Source: Trichuris trichiura (taxonomy: Eukaryota > Nematoda > Enoplea > Trichinellida > Trichuridae). From it: a DNA stretch of 64,000 nucleotides. Of this stretch, positions 50,554 through 61,755 are shown piece after piece. The notes under the pieces are model-generated. The model was given only the letters and a program-made list of their open reading frames with translations. It was not told where the DNA came from and did no database searches. Each line of letters begins with the position of its first letter. The stretch's first letter is position 1. The DNA is taken from NCBI GenBank assembly GCA_037903355.1, contig JBAJFE010000062.1, forward strand, positions 1,736,001-1,800,000, in the 5' to 3' direction. The position numbers were made by a program, and so were the translations under genes.

Positions 50554-53500
50554 CCGATTTGCATAAGGTTCCTTCAACAGAATTAAAAGGCTTTTTGTTG
50601 GATTCTTCTTCCGTGGGTATTCCGTGTAGCCGGCAGACCTCCTACTGAAGCAGCTGCTCGTCTCTGCAAAATTAGAAGAGAATAGAGAAGGAAAAAACGT
50701 CGACCCGACGGCGGTTGGTTTTGCGCCTGGCAGCTCAGTATCGAATCGTCTGCTAGATTCAGGTTCTCGATGACGCAGGTCGTTACGGCAAATGACAACC
50801 TGACGTACGTTCAGATGGTGGTAACACCACGCCACCGTTTGATCGAAATTTCATTCGAAGGTAGGAGTAGATTATTGCCTCCCAAATGCCCCAGTGGCTG
50901 ACACAGAGCTGCTATGATTAGAAGGCAGAGATCGCCCGCGCTTAGCGGCTGTCACATAACTCACGCATTGTTTATTCATTATCATAGCAGTTCACAAGAG
51001 GTACATCTTTGTGGCCATGCGCTGGGGAAACGGCAAGACTTATTCAAACTGAGTTCACTTGATGAGCGTCTTTGTCGTTTAGCTTGCGCCTATTAATCTC
51101 CTGTTTGGTCAAATAGACTTTGCCGACTGGTTAGGACGGCGGAGAAACAACCGGTCATTCACAGGAGAAAAATTCCATTTGTGATCTGAACACGACCTAT
51201 TACTTCAAAGGCATCTTGTTGGTTGGCAAATACATAAAACCATGGGCATCTTGGGGGCTGGTTGTAGCCAGTTATACGCCATACATCGCTTTAAAAAACA
51301 TTCCAGGCCTGTTATCCTATAGTAGTGAGCATTCCATTCGAACTGACCATCATACGAGGTCGCGGGAGACAATACGCATAGAGTAAACGAGTTTGAACAA
51401 ATTTAGAAGGTCGTGTGAAGTTTAACGCCGCTAGCTCACGCGCTGAATTGCCATTCCTGAAGAAGCCAAGTCGTCTGACTCATCTCGGCCCCTATGAATC
51501 AGCAGACTGTTCCGTCGCTGAGGGGTGTATGGATCAGCGGATCCGTTGCGCTTAATAGCTTACAACGTTGAGCATATGTCCCCGCGGAGTAACCGGACGG
51601 CGACTTCACCTGGGCATTGGCGCACGCCTGTTCTCAAGCGAGTTACTAAGTGCTCTTCACAAAAATATCTTGTTGTTCATAAACTTAGCTGCCCACGATA
51701 TTGATTATTCAAACTTCACTTGCTGTTATTTTGACTTTTTGGAATTCATTCCGTATATTTGACTACATACGTCATATGCTTAAGTAATGGCGGACAGATG
51801 ACAGTCAGATTATCGCGCGTACGCTTGCCCATGTTGAATGATGACATAGAGCGGCTGCGAGAGGTTTACAGTTTAAATGCAGGCGCGTAAAGATACAACG
51901 TTTTTCTTTGAAGCTGTATATCCAGTTGGAAACATCTCTCTTAACCCTATCCATTATTCTAAAGTGTATTCCAAAAACGTTTCAGTGAGACTACGCTAAT
52001 GGTCCCGGATGACAGTTCGCATTACCTTTCATGGTATTCAGTTAAGTAAAAGTCAATTCCATCAAACGTATTAATTCAAACTCCTCGCACAATTAGTAGT
52101 CACCCAGAATAATGTGAATTAAATCTATGCAGACATTTTGTTAAGAAGTGCAGTCGCATAACGATTATCTTTCCTTTGAAGGTAGACAATTTGCGACAGG
52201 ATAGTTAATGCAGAGGGAGCTTTTAATATTAATATTATTCAATTTCTCTACGCTGAATCGAATTACGCGTACAATAGGTACCCTGCAGGTATTTAAAGCG
52301 TTCATCTATCGCATAGAAATTTCGAAAAATAAGATTCTTGGCGCGAAAATGCAAACGTATAGATTGGGCTTCACCTCGACCAGCTTAATAGGCGATTACT
52401 AAAGATATATGCTCTCATCTTGGATTCTAACTTTTGCCAACCTAATGCGTTTTATCTTGGCAAGACAAACTTTCACTTGCCACTGTAAATGCCCCGCAAC
52501 ACTATTGTACGCTGCAAGTGCGATTTCATACTTTGGAATGAAGTTTCCGTGATGCCTACGGTATACCGTTTTGCTATGTCATTTAAGTGAAGGAAAGGTT
52601 TAAGAGAACCGAACAACTACTGCATCGCTGTCTCACATTTATCTTTGCCCTAAAAATATTCCGTCTGATACTCGGCCAATTCACTGTTACACTTCAGCGC
52701 ATTCGTTTTTTAGTTTTTTGACTTCGCTGGAAAAAGCTGTCGAATATGTCTTTTTGGTCTTGGCAGGTGTCTACGATTCCTTTCGTTTTTCTCAAATTAA
52801 TCAGACTTCACCTGTAACAACGGAAAGATTTTAAGGAGCAGTTTTATTAGAGCTTAACAGGGGTTGGAAACGTCAACTGTCAGCGCGGCTTGGTTGGATG
52901 AGCAACAGAAGTTTCCTTGCAGATATATGGAGGCAATAGGCGTTGAAACTTCCTGATTTCTCAAGCGTGAGTCTCAGTTTCACTTCCGCGTTCTAAGATC
53001 CTAAAAAAGCTAATCACAAGTAAATGCAGTGGTCCGCCTATTTCTTTTGTATGCTAAAAAAGTAACATAGACAAATGAATCGATACTAATTGATTATCTG
53101 ATCCGATTGACCTTTAACGGAAAGAACTACTGTTAGTTATGACCTCTAATTGCCTATTTTACAGATTGGCTCTGTGCGGAGCGTCCGAAAAAGAAGGAAC
53201 GCCAAGTAGCGAATTACTATTGATGAGCTATCCCAGTTTAAGTAGCTTTCTTAGGTCAGGAACAACTGAGACAGGGTAGAAGTGGCCTGATTTCCAGCGG
53301 ACAAAGTCTTACTTGACCTTATTACCGCTTGGCTTACGCTTAGAAATAAGTGAGAAGGAATTGAGTAAAACAAATGGTAGTATTATCAAAAGGCCAAGCT
53401 ATGCTTATCACGCTCATTGCACTAAATATCGGGGCAGCAGTTTTATCATAGCAGGCGATGAAACCAGTAAAATAGAAATGGGACAATGCTCATTTTAGCT

Positions 53501-54971
53501 ATGCTGTACTGTTCTTGTTCTCTCAATCATAATTCTTAACTTAAATGCCAAAGATGCATTAACGGCTGTCGTTTGTAACGATGTGCGAGCATTTGTCATA
53601 ACTTAGAGGTATTTGAAGTTTGAAAAGGTCACCTGTGATGTTTTCATTTATCTCTTACATACATTTTGTTTGTGGATGCATTAACAGAATTGCTGCTAGA
53701 TAGGAAAGATTGGCAAAGAAAAATTAGTGCCCTTTTTGCTATTTTTCTCATTCAACTTTTGCTGAATTATAGCTTTAAAAAGTTGAAACATTCGTGTGGA
53801 CGGAACATGGCATTAACAAAAAGTCTAAAGTAGGCTTAATCTCAAAAAAAATGCCATCGCGCCGATTCTCCACCCCCTCCAGGCTGTGTTTTTCAATCCC
53901 GCACCGACCTATAGTGTATTCTCATATTCAGAGCTGATAAACTTTCCGCAATAGCGCATAAGAGCTCTAAATGCGTTTACATTATCGCTGTATACAATGT
54001 GAGTCTACCTAATTATCCAACTGAATAGAAACGGAATTTTAGTATCCTTTTATATGGCTTTGAACACGGGGCTTCGGTAACAGGAACATACGTTTTTATG
54101 CTGTTAAATTATTACTGTTACTCTCTTGGTTGAACAGCTTTTTATTGAAGTAATCCTTTCAACTTTCCTGAGTAACTTGTACCATCTTCGGTGGAATAAT
54201 AACGGTGATTATAATAAAGTGGTGTCCTGATTTTAACGGATGTAATTTAAATTGAACAATTTGGGGCGTATCCTATTTATCTCATGTATTTTCTTGTGAT
54301 TTGAATTTTTTTCTTTGGTTTATTTTTGACACCTAACTCTTCGTAAAGGGGTGGCGGAGTTTCATAATATTCAGATTTTTAAGGAAGCGAAACTTTATAA
54401 ATATTGAAGTTAACAGGCGCGGGCTGAAACCTGAAAGCTCTGATATTGATAAAGTTTTGTAACCTTAACGAGATTAGCAGCAAATAAAAGCTGTAGATTA
54501 AGAATTCTTGTTGTGTTCTACACAAAATGGTTTGTCATTCTTTGTTGTCTTCTTTTGTTGGTTTATTTTCTTCTTATGTTTTGCTCCCTTTGTTAAATAC
54601 TGATGTTCATGAAATAAAAGAGAACGCAAAAGGGGATTAAGAAAGGAAAAAAGGAGGAAGAGGAGGAATGAATTTCAAGGAGGTTATTAAAAATGTATGA
54701 AAATTAAGTTGCTCAAACCAGAAAGAACACCATAAAAGGGAAGAGGGATTTTTACTTTCATATGCTTACTTTTTACGTAACTTAATGTCTGCAGAAGTAA
54801 CTTTCCTTATTTCATTAATACGCCAGATTGGCTTTGTCCTTGCATAACAGAACTGTTTGCTTCTGGAGCAATGTAACTTGACCTGAAACAAGTTAACCTA
54901 TCCAACTTGACTTCAAGTCAACTTGGCCTAGAAGCAATTGATCCTACTGCTACAGCTGCATTTACGTATAC
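50554..54971. other. Gene-poor stretch
   Basis: No supported exons or RNA genes in 4.4 kb. Open frames are short and featureless. A purine-rich segment (GGAAAAAAGGAGGAAGAGG) occurs near 54640. Confidence 0.4.
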
Positions 54972-55382
54972 CAGTGTTTCTCAAGGTCAGGGTTGCCAGC
55001 GCCTCCTGTGAACGTTCCTGAGTGTTTGCCCCCCCCCCAATTCTGATTGGAAAATTTCGAGAGCGCTGATTGGCTGGAGAGGAGGAAGGTGGGTACCCGG
55101 GACGCCATAATTTAGGCGCTTCACAAAGTTATGCAGAGAAACTGTTTCTCACATAGTGTGTCGAACACTTACGTTTTCACCTCCGAACGGGCTGCCCCCG
55201 GTCCTCGCTTCCACTCAATCTGAATTGCGGGGTGAAACAGCATGCAACTTTTTCTTAAGCAGTACGCATAACTCCTCACCTGCAGACCCCACAGCTTAAA
55301 AGTGCCCCCTAAGGGCCCTCTTGGCGATTTGCTCCCACCCCCCCCCCCCAGTGGGGCACATGCCTTATTGTGAGAATCATTG
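54972..55382. mobile_element. Non-autonomous hAT-like element
   Basis: The left end CAGTGTTTCTCAAGG and the right end TGAGAATCATTG (reverse complement CAATGATTCTCA) are imperfect inverted repeats of the CAGTGTTTCTCAA type seen in hAT transposons. The 8 bp on either side (ACGTATAC and ACTTATAA) match at 6 of 8, compatible with a decayed 8-bp target duplication. The 411-bp interior holds two long C runs and no coding capacity. Confidence 0.5.
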
Positions 55383-55699
55383 ACTTATAAAATTTGCTTG
55401 GTGTAAATCCAGTATACGCAGCGCACAAGAATGTATGTGTACTAACTACACAGCCGAAACGTATGCACGCAGTACATGCTATTTACACGTAAACTATTTT
55501 CTGCTCTCCAAAGTTTCTACAACATATGCCTACGATGGAGGTTGTATATGGCATGCATTCAGGATATTCATGGAATTTGCGGCACTCACAAAGTATGCTT
55601 TGTCTATAAGCACAATATCTGCTATAGCCACAGTTTCTGCGGTAAACATGCGGTGTGAATGCTGTAGATACTTGCATACGAGGAATATTTACGTTACAA

Positions 55700-56992
55700 G
55701 AAGGTCATTTGGAAAGTTCTCAAAAAAATTAAATAAAAATTTTATTTGCTATGATATCAAACTTATTTCTCAACGTATTTTCCGTCAACCTCCAGGCATT
55801 TCTGCAGACAATGCTTCCACTTCCACAGACTTTCCTTGTAGAATCCTGGGGGCTATGTATTGCACAAAGTCGAGACGGCGCATTTGGCATCATCTATCGA
55901 CTCGAACAGCGTGTCTTTTAAATGTTCTTTCAACTTGGGGAAGAGTAAAAAGTCAGATGAGACAAGATCTGAACTGTAGGGAGGGTGTGGCATGACCTAC
56001 TGAAACTCACGACGAACAGTCTGCATAACCCTTGAAAAATGAGCAGGCGCTTTATCGTGATGGAAAAGGACGCTGAGGTGCAACTTGCCAGGCCGTTTTC
56101 TAGCCAGTGCGGTCTTTAATTTTTTCACTGCTGCTTTGTAATAACTTGCCGTGACTCTTCGCTTTTCTTCAAGGAAGTCAATCAGACTTACTCCGTCCGA
56201 GTCCCAGAGTATGGTCGCCATAACATTTCCAGTCGACCGTCCCGCTTTGAACTTGACTGAACCTGCTGATCCCCTCAGTAACCACTGCTTGGATATAATC
56301 TTACTCTCAGGGTCATATTGGTAGATCCATATTTCATCTCCTGTGACGATAAGTTCAAAAAACCTGGTCTTATTTGCTTCAATCTTTGTTAGAAGCTCCC
56401 GAGAATGGTTACCACGTCGAACCAGCTGTTCTTCGCGCAACGCTTTAGGGACCCGCTGAGCTGAAAGCTTCTTCAGACCAAGAGCTTAAGGCAGTATTCT
56501 AATTGATAAATGCAGAGAAATTCTAGCTATTCTAGCAATCTTTCTGATGGTAATTCAGTGGTCTCCTTCCATTAGGTTCTGGTCAAGGGCTACGGTTCCT
56601 TCGCTCGTTGCGGTTGCCGGTTTTCTCGCTCTCCGGCCGTCTGCCATGGCCTCTCTGTCTTCCTTGAGACGCCTTATCCACTCACAGATAGCCGACTCAG
56701 GTGATGCACTACTTCAGTAAATTTGCTGCAAAGATTGAATAGTCGTCCTTAGTTGCCGCCCAAGTTGGGATAGAAATTTAATGTTAGCTCTGACCTCAAA
56801 ACAAAGATTTTCCATATCATGAGAAAAACGATTACTTTAACAGCAGCTTGTACCAAACTGGCGCAGCGTCAAATAAAGCTACCTCTCCGTACAAGTCTGA
56901 AGATAACGGAAGTAAGATTAGACATATTTTAATCCATCGGTTGGCGTTCTGTTAGACACAGCACTGTCCGTGAACTTTCCGAACATCCCTCA
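55700..56992 (-). mobile_element. Decayed mariner transposon
   Basis: Ends resemble each other as inverted repeats (AGGTCATTTGGAAAGTTCT at the left; GAACTTTCCGAACATCCCT at the right), about 1.29 kb apart, the usual size of a full mariner. The interior carries a mariner transposase pseudogene on the minus strand. Exact end positions are approximate, and no clear TA duplication was fixed. Confidence 0.7.
55745..56830 (-). pseudogene. Mariner transposase, degenerate
   Basis: The longest open part, 56440-55997, encodes REEQLVRRGNHSRELL, the first catalytic motif VTGDEIWIYQYD, and the second as FHHDKAPAHFS. Downstream in the same frame, after an in-frame TAG at 55997, the third acidic motif reads YSSDLVSSDFLLFPK, followed by another TAG and the C-terminus. 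Upstream, LGLKKLSAQRVPKAL and an N-terminal helix-turn-helix region (ESAICEWIRRLKED) are recognisable but broken by stops. The D,D34D catalytic residues remain, so the copy is inactive through nonsense mutations. Confidence 0.88.
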
Positions 56993-57040
56993 TATATCCT
57001 TGCAGGGCAATGGAAATGTACCTGGTGGAAACGTGCCTTT

Positions 57041-57211
57041 ATACTCGTTCCCTTAGAAATGTTCACTCTATTGCATTCTGTATTCGAGCGCACACCAACA
57101 CTGAAGATGGAAAGGCACACAAGCAAACATTGTGATCTAAACTTTCATCTATTAGAATTTGCTGTGGAGAACAACAGAGCTACATGACGAATAAAGGATG
57201 TTCAGACTATG
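57041..57211 (+). repeat. 171-bp inverted repeat, left arm
   Basis: Starts ATACTCGTTCCC and ends GTTCAGACTATG; its reverse complement recurs at 58140-58310 with high identity and equal length. The pair brackets 928 bp of unique DNA. The layout is that of a long-TIR or foldback element, with no target duplication identified. Confidence 0.8.
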
Positions 57212-58139
57212 AAGCCACACCTTCCTAAACAGAATTATTTTCTTTTTCGCTATGCTCAACGGTCGACCGGTTTCGACTAAGCTGAGTTGTTGGCCACCTA
57301 GAGTATCAATACTTCAGGAAGTGGTAGTCCAATTGGAATAAAGTGGACGCTGTGCGTCACCTTTTAACCTTTTAACTCGAACCGCTTCAAGAATTCTTTT
57401 AGGTTAAGTCAATAGTGTGAATTATTTCTTAGTATATGGTATGATGATCATATTAATTGCATCAAGATAAAAAGGCCAGTTGCTTTACAGAAAGTTGTAC
57501 CTACAGTGAAGTTTAGGTCTTTGCTTTCTCTTACGCGCAGCATAAGTTTTGTTCATTTTTCACGATGATGGTCAAAACATCTGCAATATCATTTACGCAG
57601 TTGCGCCTTCTCATTAATGTTGACAGGCACTCATCAAAGCGTGAAAAGATGGAAACGTTTAAACGAGCCTGGCTGACGAAATAACGCACCCTGCTGCCAG
57701 ATACAACACGTTCAAGGTAAATGTGATTCCAAGATTGGTAAAGTCCCACTCCATTTAAACACAATTTAATTAACTAACAAGGATTTGGTGGTTATAATAT
57801 CGTAGTGATACTGTTTTCTATTTAAATGCAAAGGGTCCGTGGCTTATTTCCCAGGTCACCCTTAGTACTGACGGTTTTTGTTAGCTTACTACTATTATTA
57901 AATGCACTTAACGTTGAGCACAGGTCAGATTTCTTGTCATAATCACGAGTAATGTATTTTGACTTATGCTCAGCTGAGGTTAGATACGGAAAGCCAGCAT
58001 GCTCGCCCGTAAGATGAGCATGTTCAAGATCACCAACATGTTCAAGCACATGGTTTGGTAATGCTTTTTAGGCTTGGAGATCAGCAGCTGCTTGAACATA
58101 GCGAAAAAGAAAACAATTCTGTTCAGGAAGCTATGGCCC
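57212..58139. other. Interior of the 171-bp inverted-repeat structure
   Basis: It holds only short open frames (57764-57531 and 58049-57822, both minus) without family features. If the arms are transposon ends, this is a non-autonomous interior. Confidence 0.4.
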
Positions 58140-58310
58140 CATAGTCTGAACATCCTTTATTCATCATGTAGCTGTATTGTTCCCCACAGCTAGTTCTGAT
58201 GGATGAAAGTTTAGATCACAATGTTTGCTTGTGTGTCTTTCCATTTTCGGTGTTGGTGTGCGCTGGAACACTGAATGCAATAGAATGAACATTTCTAAGG
58301 GAACGAGTAT
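58140..58310 (-). repeat. 171-bp inverted repeat, right arm
   Basis: Reverse-complement partner of 57041-57211, beginning CATAGTCTGAAC and ending GGGAACGAGTAT. It lies 145 bp from the tRNA-Glu gene. Confidence 0.8.
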
Positions 58311-58454
58311 CAACCAATGCTGAAGAATGAATCAGATAGTTGTGGAAGGCAGTTAACATATATTCAAATTAATTTTTGTCGTGAATGAATGTTATCTTTC
58401 ATGGATAGCGTGACGGATAGTTTTATTGATGGCTGTGTCACAAAAAAACACGCG

Positions 58455-58526
58455 TTCCCGTGCCGGGAATCGAACCCGGGCCGTGTGGGTGAGAGCCACA
58501 AATCCTAACCACTAGACCACACGGGA
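58455..58526 (-). tRNA. tRNA-Glu (CTC)
   Basis: A 72-nt cloverleaf on the minus strand. The acceptor TCCCGTG pairs with CACGGGA, the A box reads TGGTCTAGTGGTTAGGA, the B box GGTTCGATTCC, and the anticodon loop GGCTCTCACC gives CTC. No intron and no encoded CCA. Intact by all visible criteria. Confidence 0.95.
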
Positions 58527-59075
58527 CAAGAACACTTTCCATACCTTCTTAAAGGCTAGAATACAGTTAACAGTTTTAAGCAAGCTTTAACTTAATACAC
58601 AATTTAAAGGCGGAATGCTCACCTTTGCACTTTACATAGTCTCCTAACACCGAACATTGAACCAGTGACATTAATATGATAAATCTTGCTCATTATTCCA
58701 TTGATACTGAAAAAAACGCCATGCGTACTCCCTGATAAAGTCATATGTAGTTCTCGCTCCAACTAAATTGTAGCCTATGGAAATAAACAACTACTTTACG
58801 TAGTAGGCTAATAACAGGTATCAGAGTAAGTCAGCGAAGCAAAAGCTACGTTAAACAAGCTGTCATTCAGTTTTATAAACATATTATTAGTACCAGAGGA
58901 CTTGCTGCTTTCGTTTACAAAAATTGAAAAGACACTTTAAAGAATGAGAAAGCTTTACGGAATCACTTGTTTTACCGCAAATAAACTGACCTACAATGGT
59001 TCTAGAATGAGCAACTTCCAAGCAGTTTGTTTTTGTACAGTTCCATTGGTGCTGCTCTTGTAAACCAGACCAGAA

Positions 59076-59147
59076 GGGTTAGTGGTCTAGTGGTATGATT
59101 CTCGCTTAGGGTGCGAGAGGTCCGGGGTTCAATTCCCCGCTAACCCC
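59076..59147 (+). tRNA. tRNA-Pro (AGG)
   Basis: A 72-nt cloverleaf: acceptor GGGTTAG pairs with CTAACCC, A box TGGTCTAGTGGTATGA, B box GGTTCAATTCC, anticodon stem CTCGC/GCGAG enclosing TTAGGGT (anticodon AGG). The anticodon arm matches animal tRNA-Pro exactly. Confidence 0.95.
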
Positions 59148-59507
59148 TGAGCGCTCAATACATCACTTCCGAAGGCGTTGCGCAAAACCTCTTTTACCAA
59201 TACAAGTTCAGTTAAACATGTTTTTCCCAGTAGAATATTCAAACACCAAGAATTTACTTAGCGATTATAGATTTAGGTGGGAACCACAATGGGTGATAAT
59301 GTAGCGTCGACAGAAGGTTTACGAATCCGTTACAAAGCAGTCGACCATTAAAGCGGATGTTCCTTTATAATAAGAGTGAATGTAGGTCTAATGCACAGGT
59401 GCAATAGACTAACATCTAAAATTTCTGCTTAATTTTAAAATATAGCATACTTCGCTGGAAGTCAATGGAAGCGTTAAAAAAGTGCCAATGCACAATGAAT
59501 GAAAATA

Positions 59508-59724
59508 CCGTATATTACGGCCTATAAGAACACCCCTCTACCTAAGTAATGGGTGATAATAATTGGCCCAGTTGGTACTTCCTAGGCTCGCATTCGACTT
59601 ATCAGTCCTATGAACTGAACAGCAATTCTTCTACCTCAATTTGACTCACTAAGTGATTAACTGGGCCAATCATTACTACCCATTACTTAGGTAGAGGGGT
59701 GTTCTTATAGGCCGTAATATATGG
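59508..59724. mobile_element. MITE with long inverted repeats and TA duplication
   Basis: A 217-bp element with TA on each side. Left end CCGTATATTACGGCCTATAA continuing GAACACCCCTCTACC; right end is its near-perfect reverse complement (CCATATATTACGGCC). Inverted repeats extend about 70 bp from each end, leaving a short unique middle. TA flanks place it with Tc1/mariner-type MITEs. It sits between the tRNA-Pro and tRNA-Lys genes. Confidence 0.9.
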
Positions 59725-59804
59725 TAATTGAGAATGTAGCTTAATGAAGTCCAAAGATCCAGACAGTTGACAGTTAATCAAGATTAAAAAGTTTTGTACT
59801 AAAA

Positions 59805-59879
59805 CGGGACACACATTCCGTAAGAAGAAACAATTAATCATGAAAACAAACAGTGCTGTACCAAAAAGCTATATTTTCA
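59805..59879 (+). repeat. CGGGAC/GTCCCG-family short repeat
   Basis: ACGGGACACACATTCCGTAA, then AATCATGAAAACA, then GTGCTGTACC (one base off GTCCCGTACC) and AAAAAGCTATATTTTCA. Same family as 34-108 and 4476-4505. Confidence 0.6.
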
Positions 59880-59997
59880 TATCTAAGTGTTATGCAATAT
59901 GTGTAACAAAGTAGCGTATCCAAACAGACCTCGTTACTTACATGAACCTGGGATCATACTACTCTAAACTCCATGAATGTGGATTTAGCATGCAACT

Positions 59998-60070
59998 GCC
60001 CATGTAGCTCAGTCGGTAGAGCGTTAGGCTTTTAACCTAAATGTCCAGGGTTCGACCCCCTGCGTGGGCG
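59998..60070 (+). tRNA. tRNA-Lys (TTT)
   Basis: A 73-nt cloverleaf: acceptor GCCCATG/CGTGGGC, A box TAGCTCAGTCGGTAGAG, anticodon loop CTTTTAA (TTT), B box GGTTCGACCCC. Identical over its full length to the minus-strand copy at 60863-60935. Confidence 0.95.
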
Positions 60071-60862
60071 TCAGGGAAGGCGACATTCTTTGAGTGATGC
60101 ATTATGCTTTTGCTGCTTATGAAACGTGCAAATCGATTTATATTACATTTTAATACAAGAAATGCGAACAATGAATGGATCATAGAAGGGCCGGTGAACA
60201 AGAGCAGTTCATTTTAATCGGGTGTGCCTAAAAGTGCACGCATTACGAAAGAACATTTCCACGTTGATCTTATTTCAATATTATTACGCATTAACAATTA
60301 GTGAAAACAGGATTTCTACCAGCAAGAGCAGATTCTCAAATCTCCGTTTTGAAGGCGCCTTTTTCGCACCTTATTTTAAAATCACGTTGCTTTCATTATC
60401 AGATTTCCATGTACAAAGTCGTGTATATTTCGACTCGTTTAAGCTTTTCAACCATATAGGCGTTTACACTTCTGTAATAATCGTTTGGCAAATTCAAGAG
60501 CACTCAGATGCATAGAACGGCTCCAAAAACGTTCCCACCATTCATTGAATTGAACTAAAACAGTTACGCTCGTAAGCTCATCTGCACAGAGGAAGGAAAT
60601 CATCTACATTTCAGGATGATTTCATCTCACAATATAGTGGCGCACTGATGGCGACTCCATCTTGCATTGTTATAAAAAACGCGTTTACGCAATACAGCTA
60701 GCAACTGAGTATATTGTGCCGTAAACAGCGGACTACAAAGTTGACATGTTCGTATGGTCTTATGGGATACCTAGTAGTTCGTAGAGACTAAACAGTTTCG
60801 GTCGTTAGAGAAATGGAGAACAGCTTGAGTAAACGGTGGTAAACTATAACTGCTTTTGCGAT

Positions 60863-60935
60863 CGCCCACGCAGGGGGTCGAACCCTGGACATTTAGGTTA
60901 AAAGCCTAACGCTCTACCGACTGAGCTACATGGGC
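60863..60935 (-). tRNA. tRNA-Lys (TTT), inverted second copy
   Basis: Identical 73-nt sequence to 59998-60070 on the opposite strand, 0.8 kb away. Flanking DNA is not obviously similar, so it is either an old duplication with diverged flanks or copies homogenised by gene conversion. Confidence 0.95.
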
Positions 60936-61301
60936 ATACACTGGGTCTGCCTGCACGTACAAACTTTTTTGAACGAGTGAACATGATTTCCGTAAGAGTC
61001 AGTTTTGCTTAAAACAACTCTTTCAGATAACGTTATTCATGAAAAGTCAGCAGAGTGCTACTGTAGAATCACTAACAGATTACTTATCCGTAAAAAATTA
61101 ACCTGGTCTTCATTAAGCTCATGTCAGTACTCACATATTCAACCACACGTTAGTACTCACGTACTCACATGCAGATGAAGCAAATGCGACAATGTGTTTA
61201 GTATAGTACTGATAAGTGGACATTAGATCTGCTGTTTTGAAGGAAAAATGGCGTAACATAAATCAACATGTAGAGAAGTCCGGTGAAATAATCTGTCCAA
61301 C

Positions 61302-61373
61302 GCGTAGATGGTGTAGCGGTTAGCATGGTTGCCTTCCAAGCAATCGATCCGGGTTCGACTCCCGGTCTACGCA
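61302..61373 (+). tRNA. tRNA-Gly (TCC)
   Basis: A 72-nt cloverleaf: acceptor GCGTAGA/TCTACGC, A box TGGTGTAGCGGTTAGCA, anticodon stem TTGCC/(A)AGCAA with loop TTCCA (anticodon TCC), B box GGTTCGACTCC. Confidence 0.93.
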
Positions 61374-61632
61374 ATATGCATTGAAGATTAACCAACATAA
61401 TCAAACGCTGTGTAGCTAACCATTTGAAATTAACCAAACACGAATTTTAAGTATTCCAACCTCAGCGGTTGGGTAGAAGTTCACATGCAAATTTTCACAT
61501 CGTGCGTTTTGGAAAACCTGACAAATGTGAAATTTAAAAATGCCCCAAAAATATTGCCATTTTTTCTTTCTAGGCTATCACTTCAACAATAATATCGTAG
61601 GCGTAGTGGAACCGTAGTTAAATCGACGCGTT

Positions 61633-61705
61633 TGCCTCGAGCCGGGATTGAACCGGCGACATTTAGACCTTCAGTCTAACGCTCTCCCTACTGAGCTATC
61701 GAGGC
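61633..61705 (-). tRNA. tRNA-Phe (GAA)
   Basis: A 73-nt cloverleaf: acceptor GCCTCGA/TCGAGGC, A box TAGCTCAGTAGGGAGAG, anticodon loop CTGAAGG (anticodon GAA), B box GGTTCAATCCC. The GCCTCGATAGCTCAG start resembles the nematode tRNA-Phe as I remember it. Confidence 0.93.
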
Positions 61706-61755
61706 TCTTATCTCAAGATATTGCTAAGCAGAAAACAAAATACAAAGTATTGATA

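Noticed and set aside
55435..55995. 186-codon plus-strand open frame
   Set aside because: It is largely antisense to the C-terminal part of the mariner transposase pseudogene.
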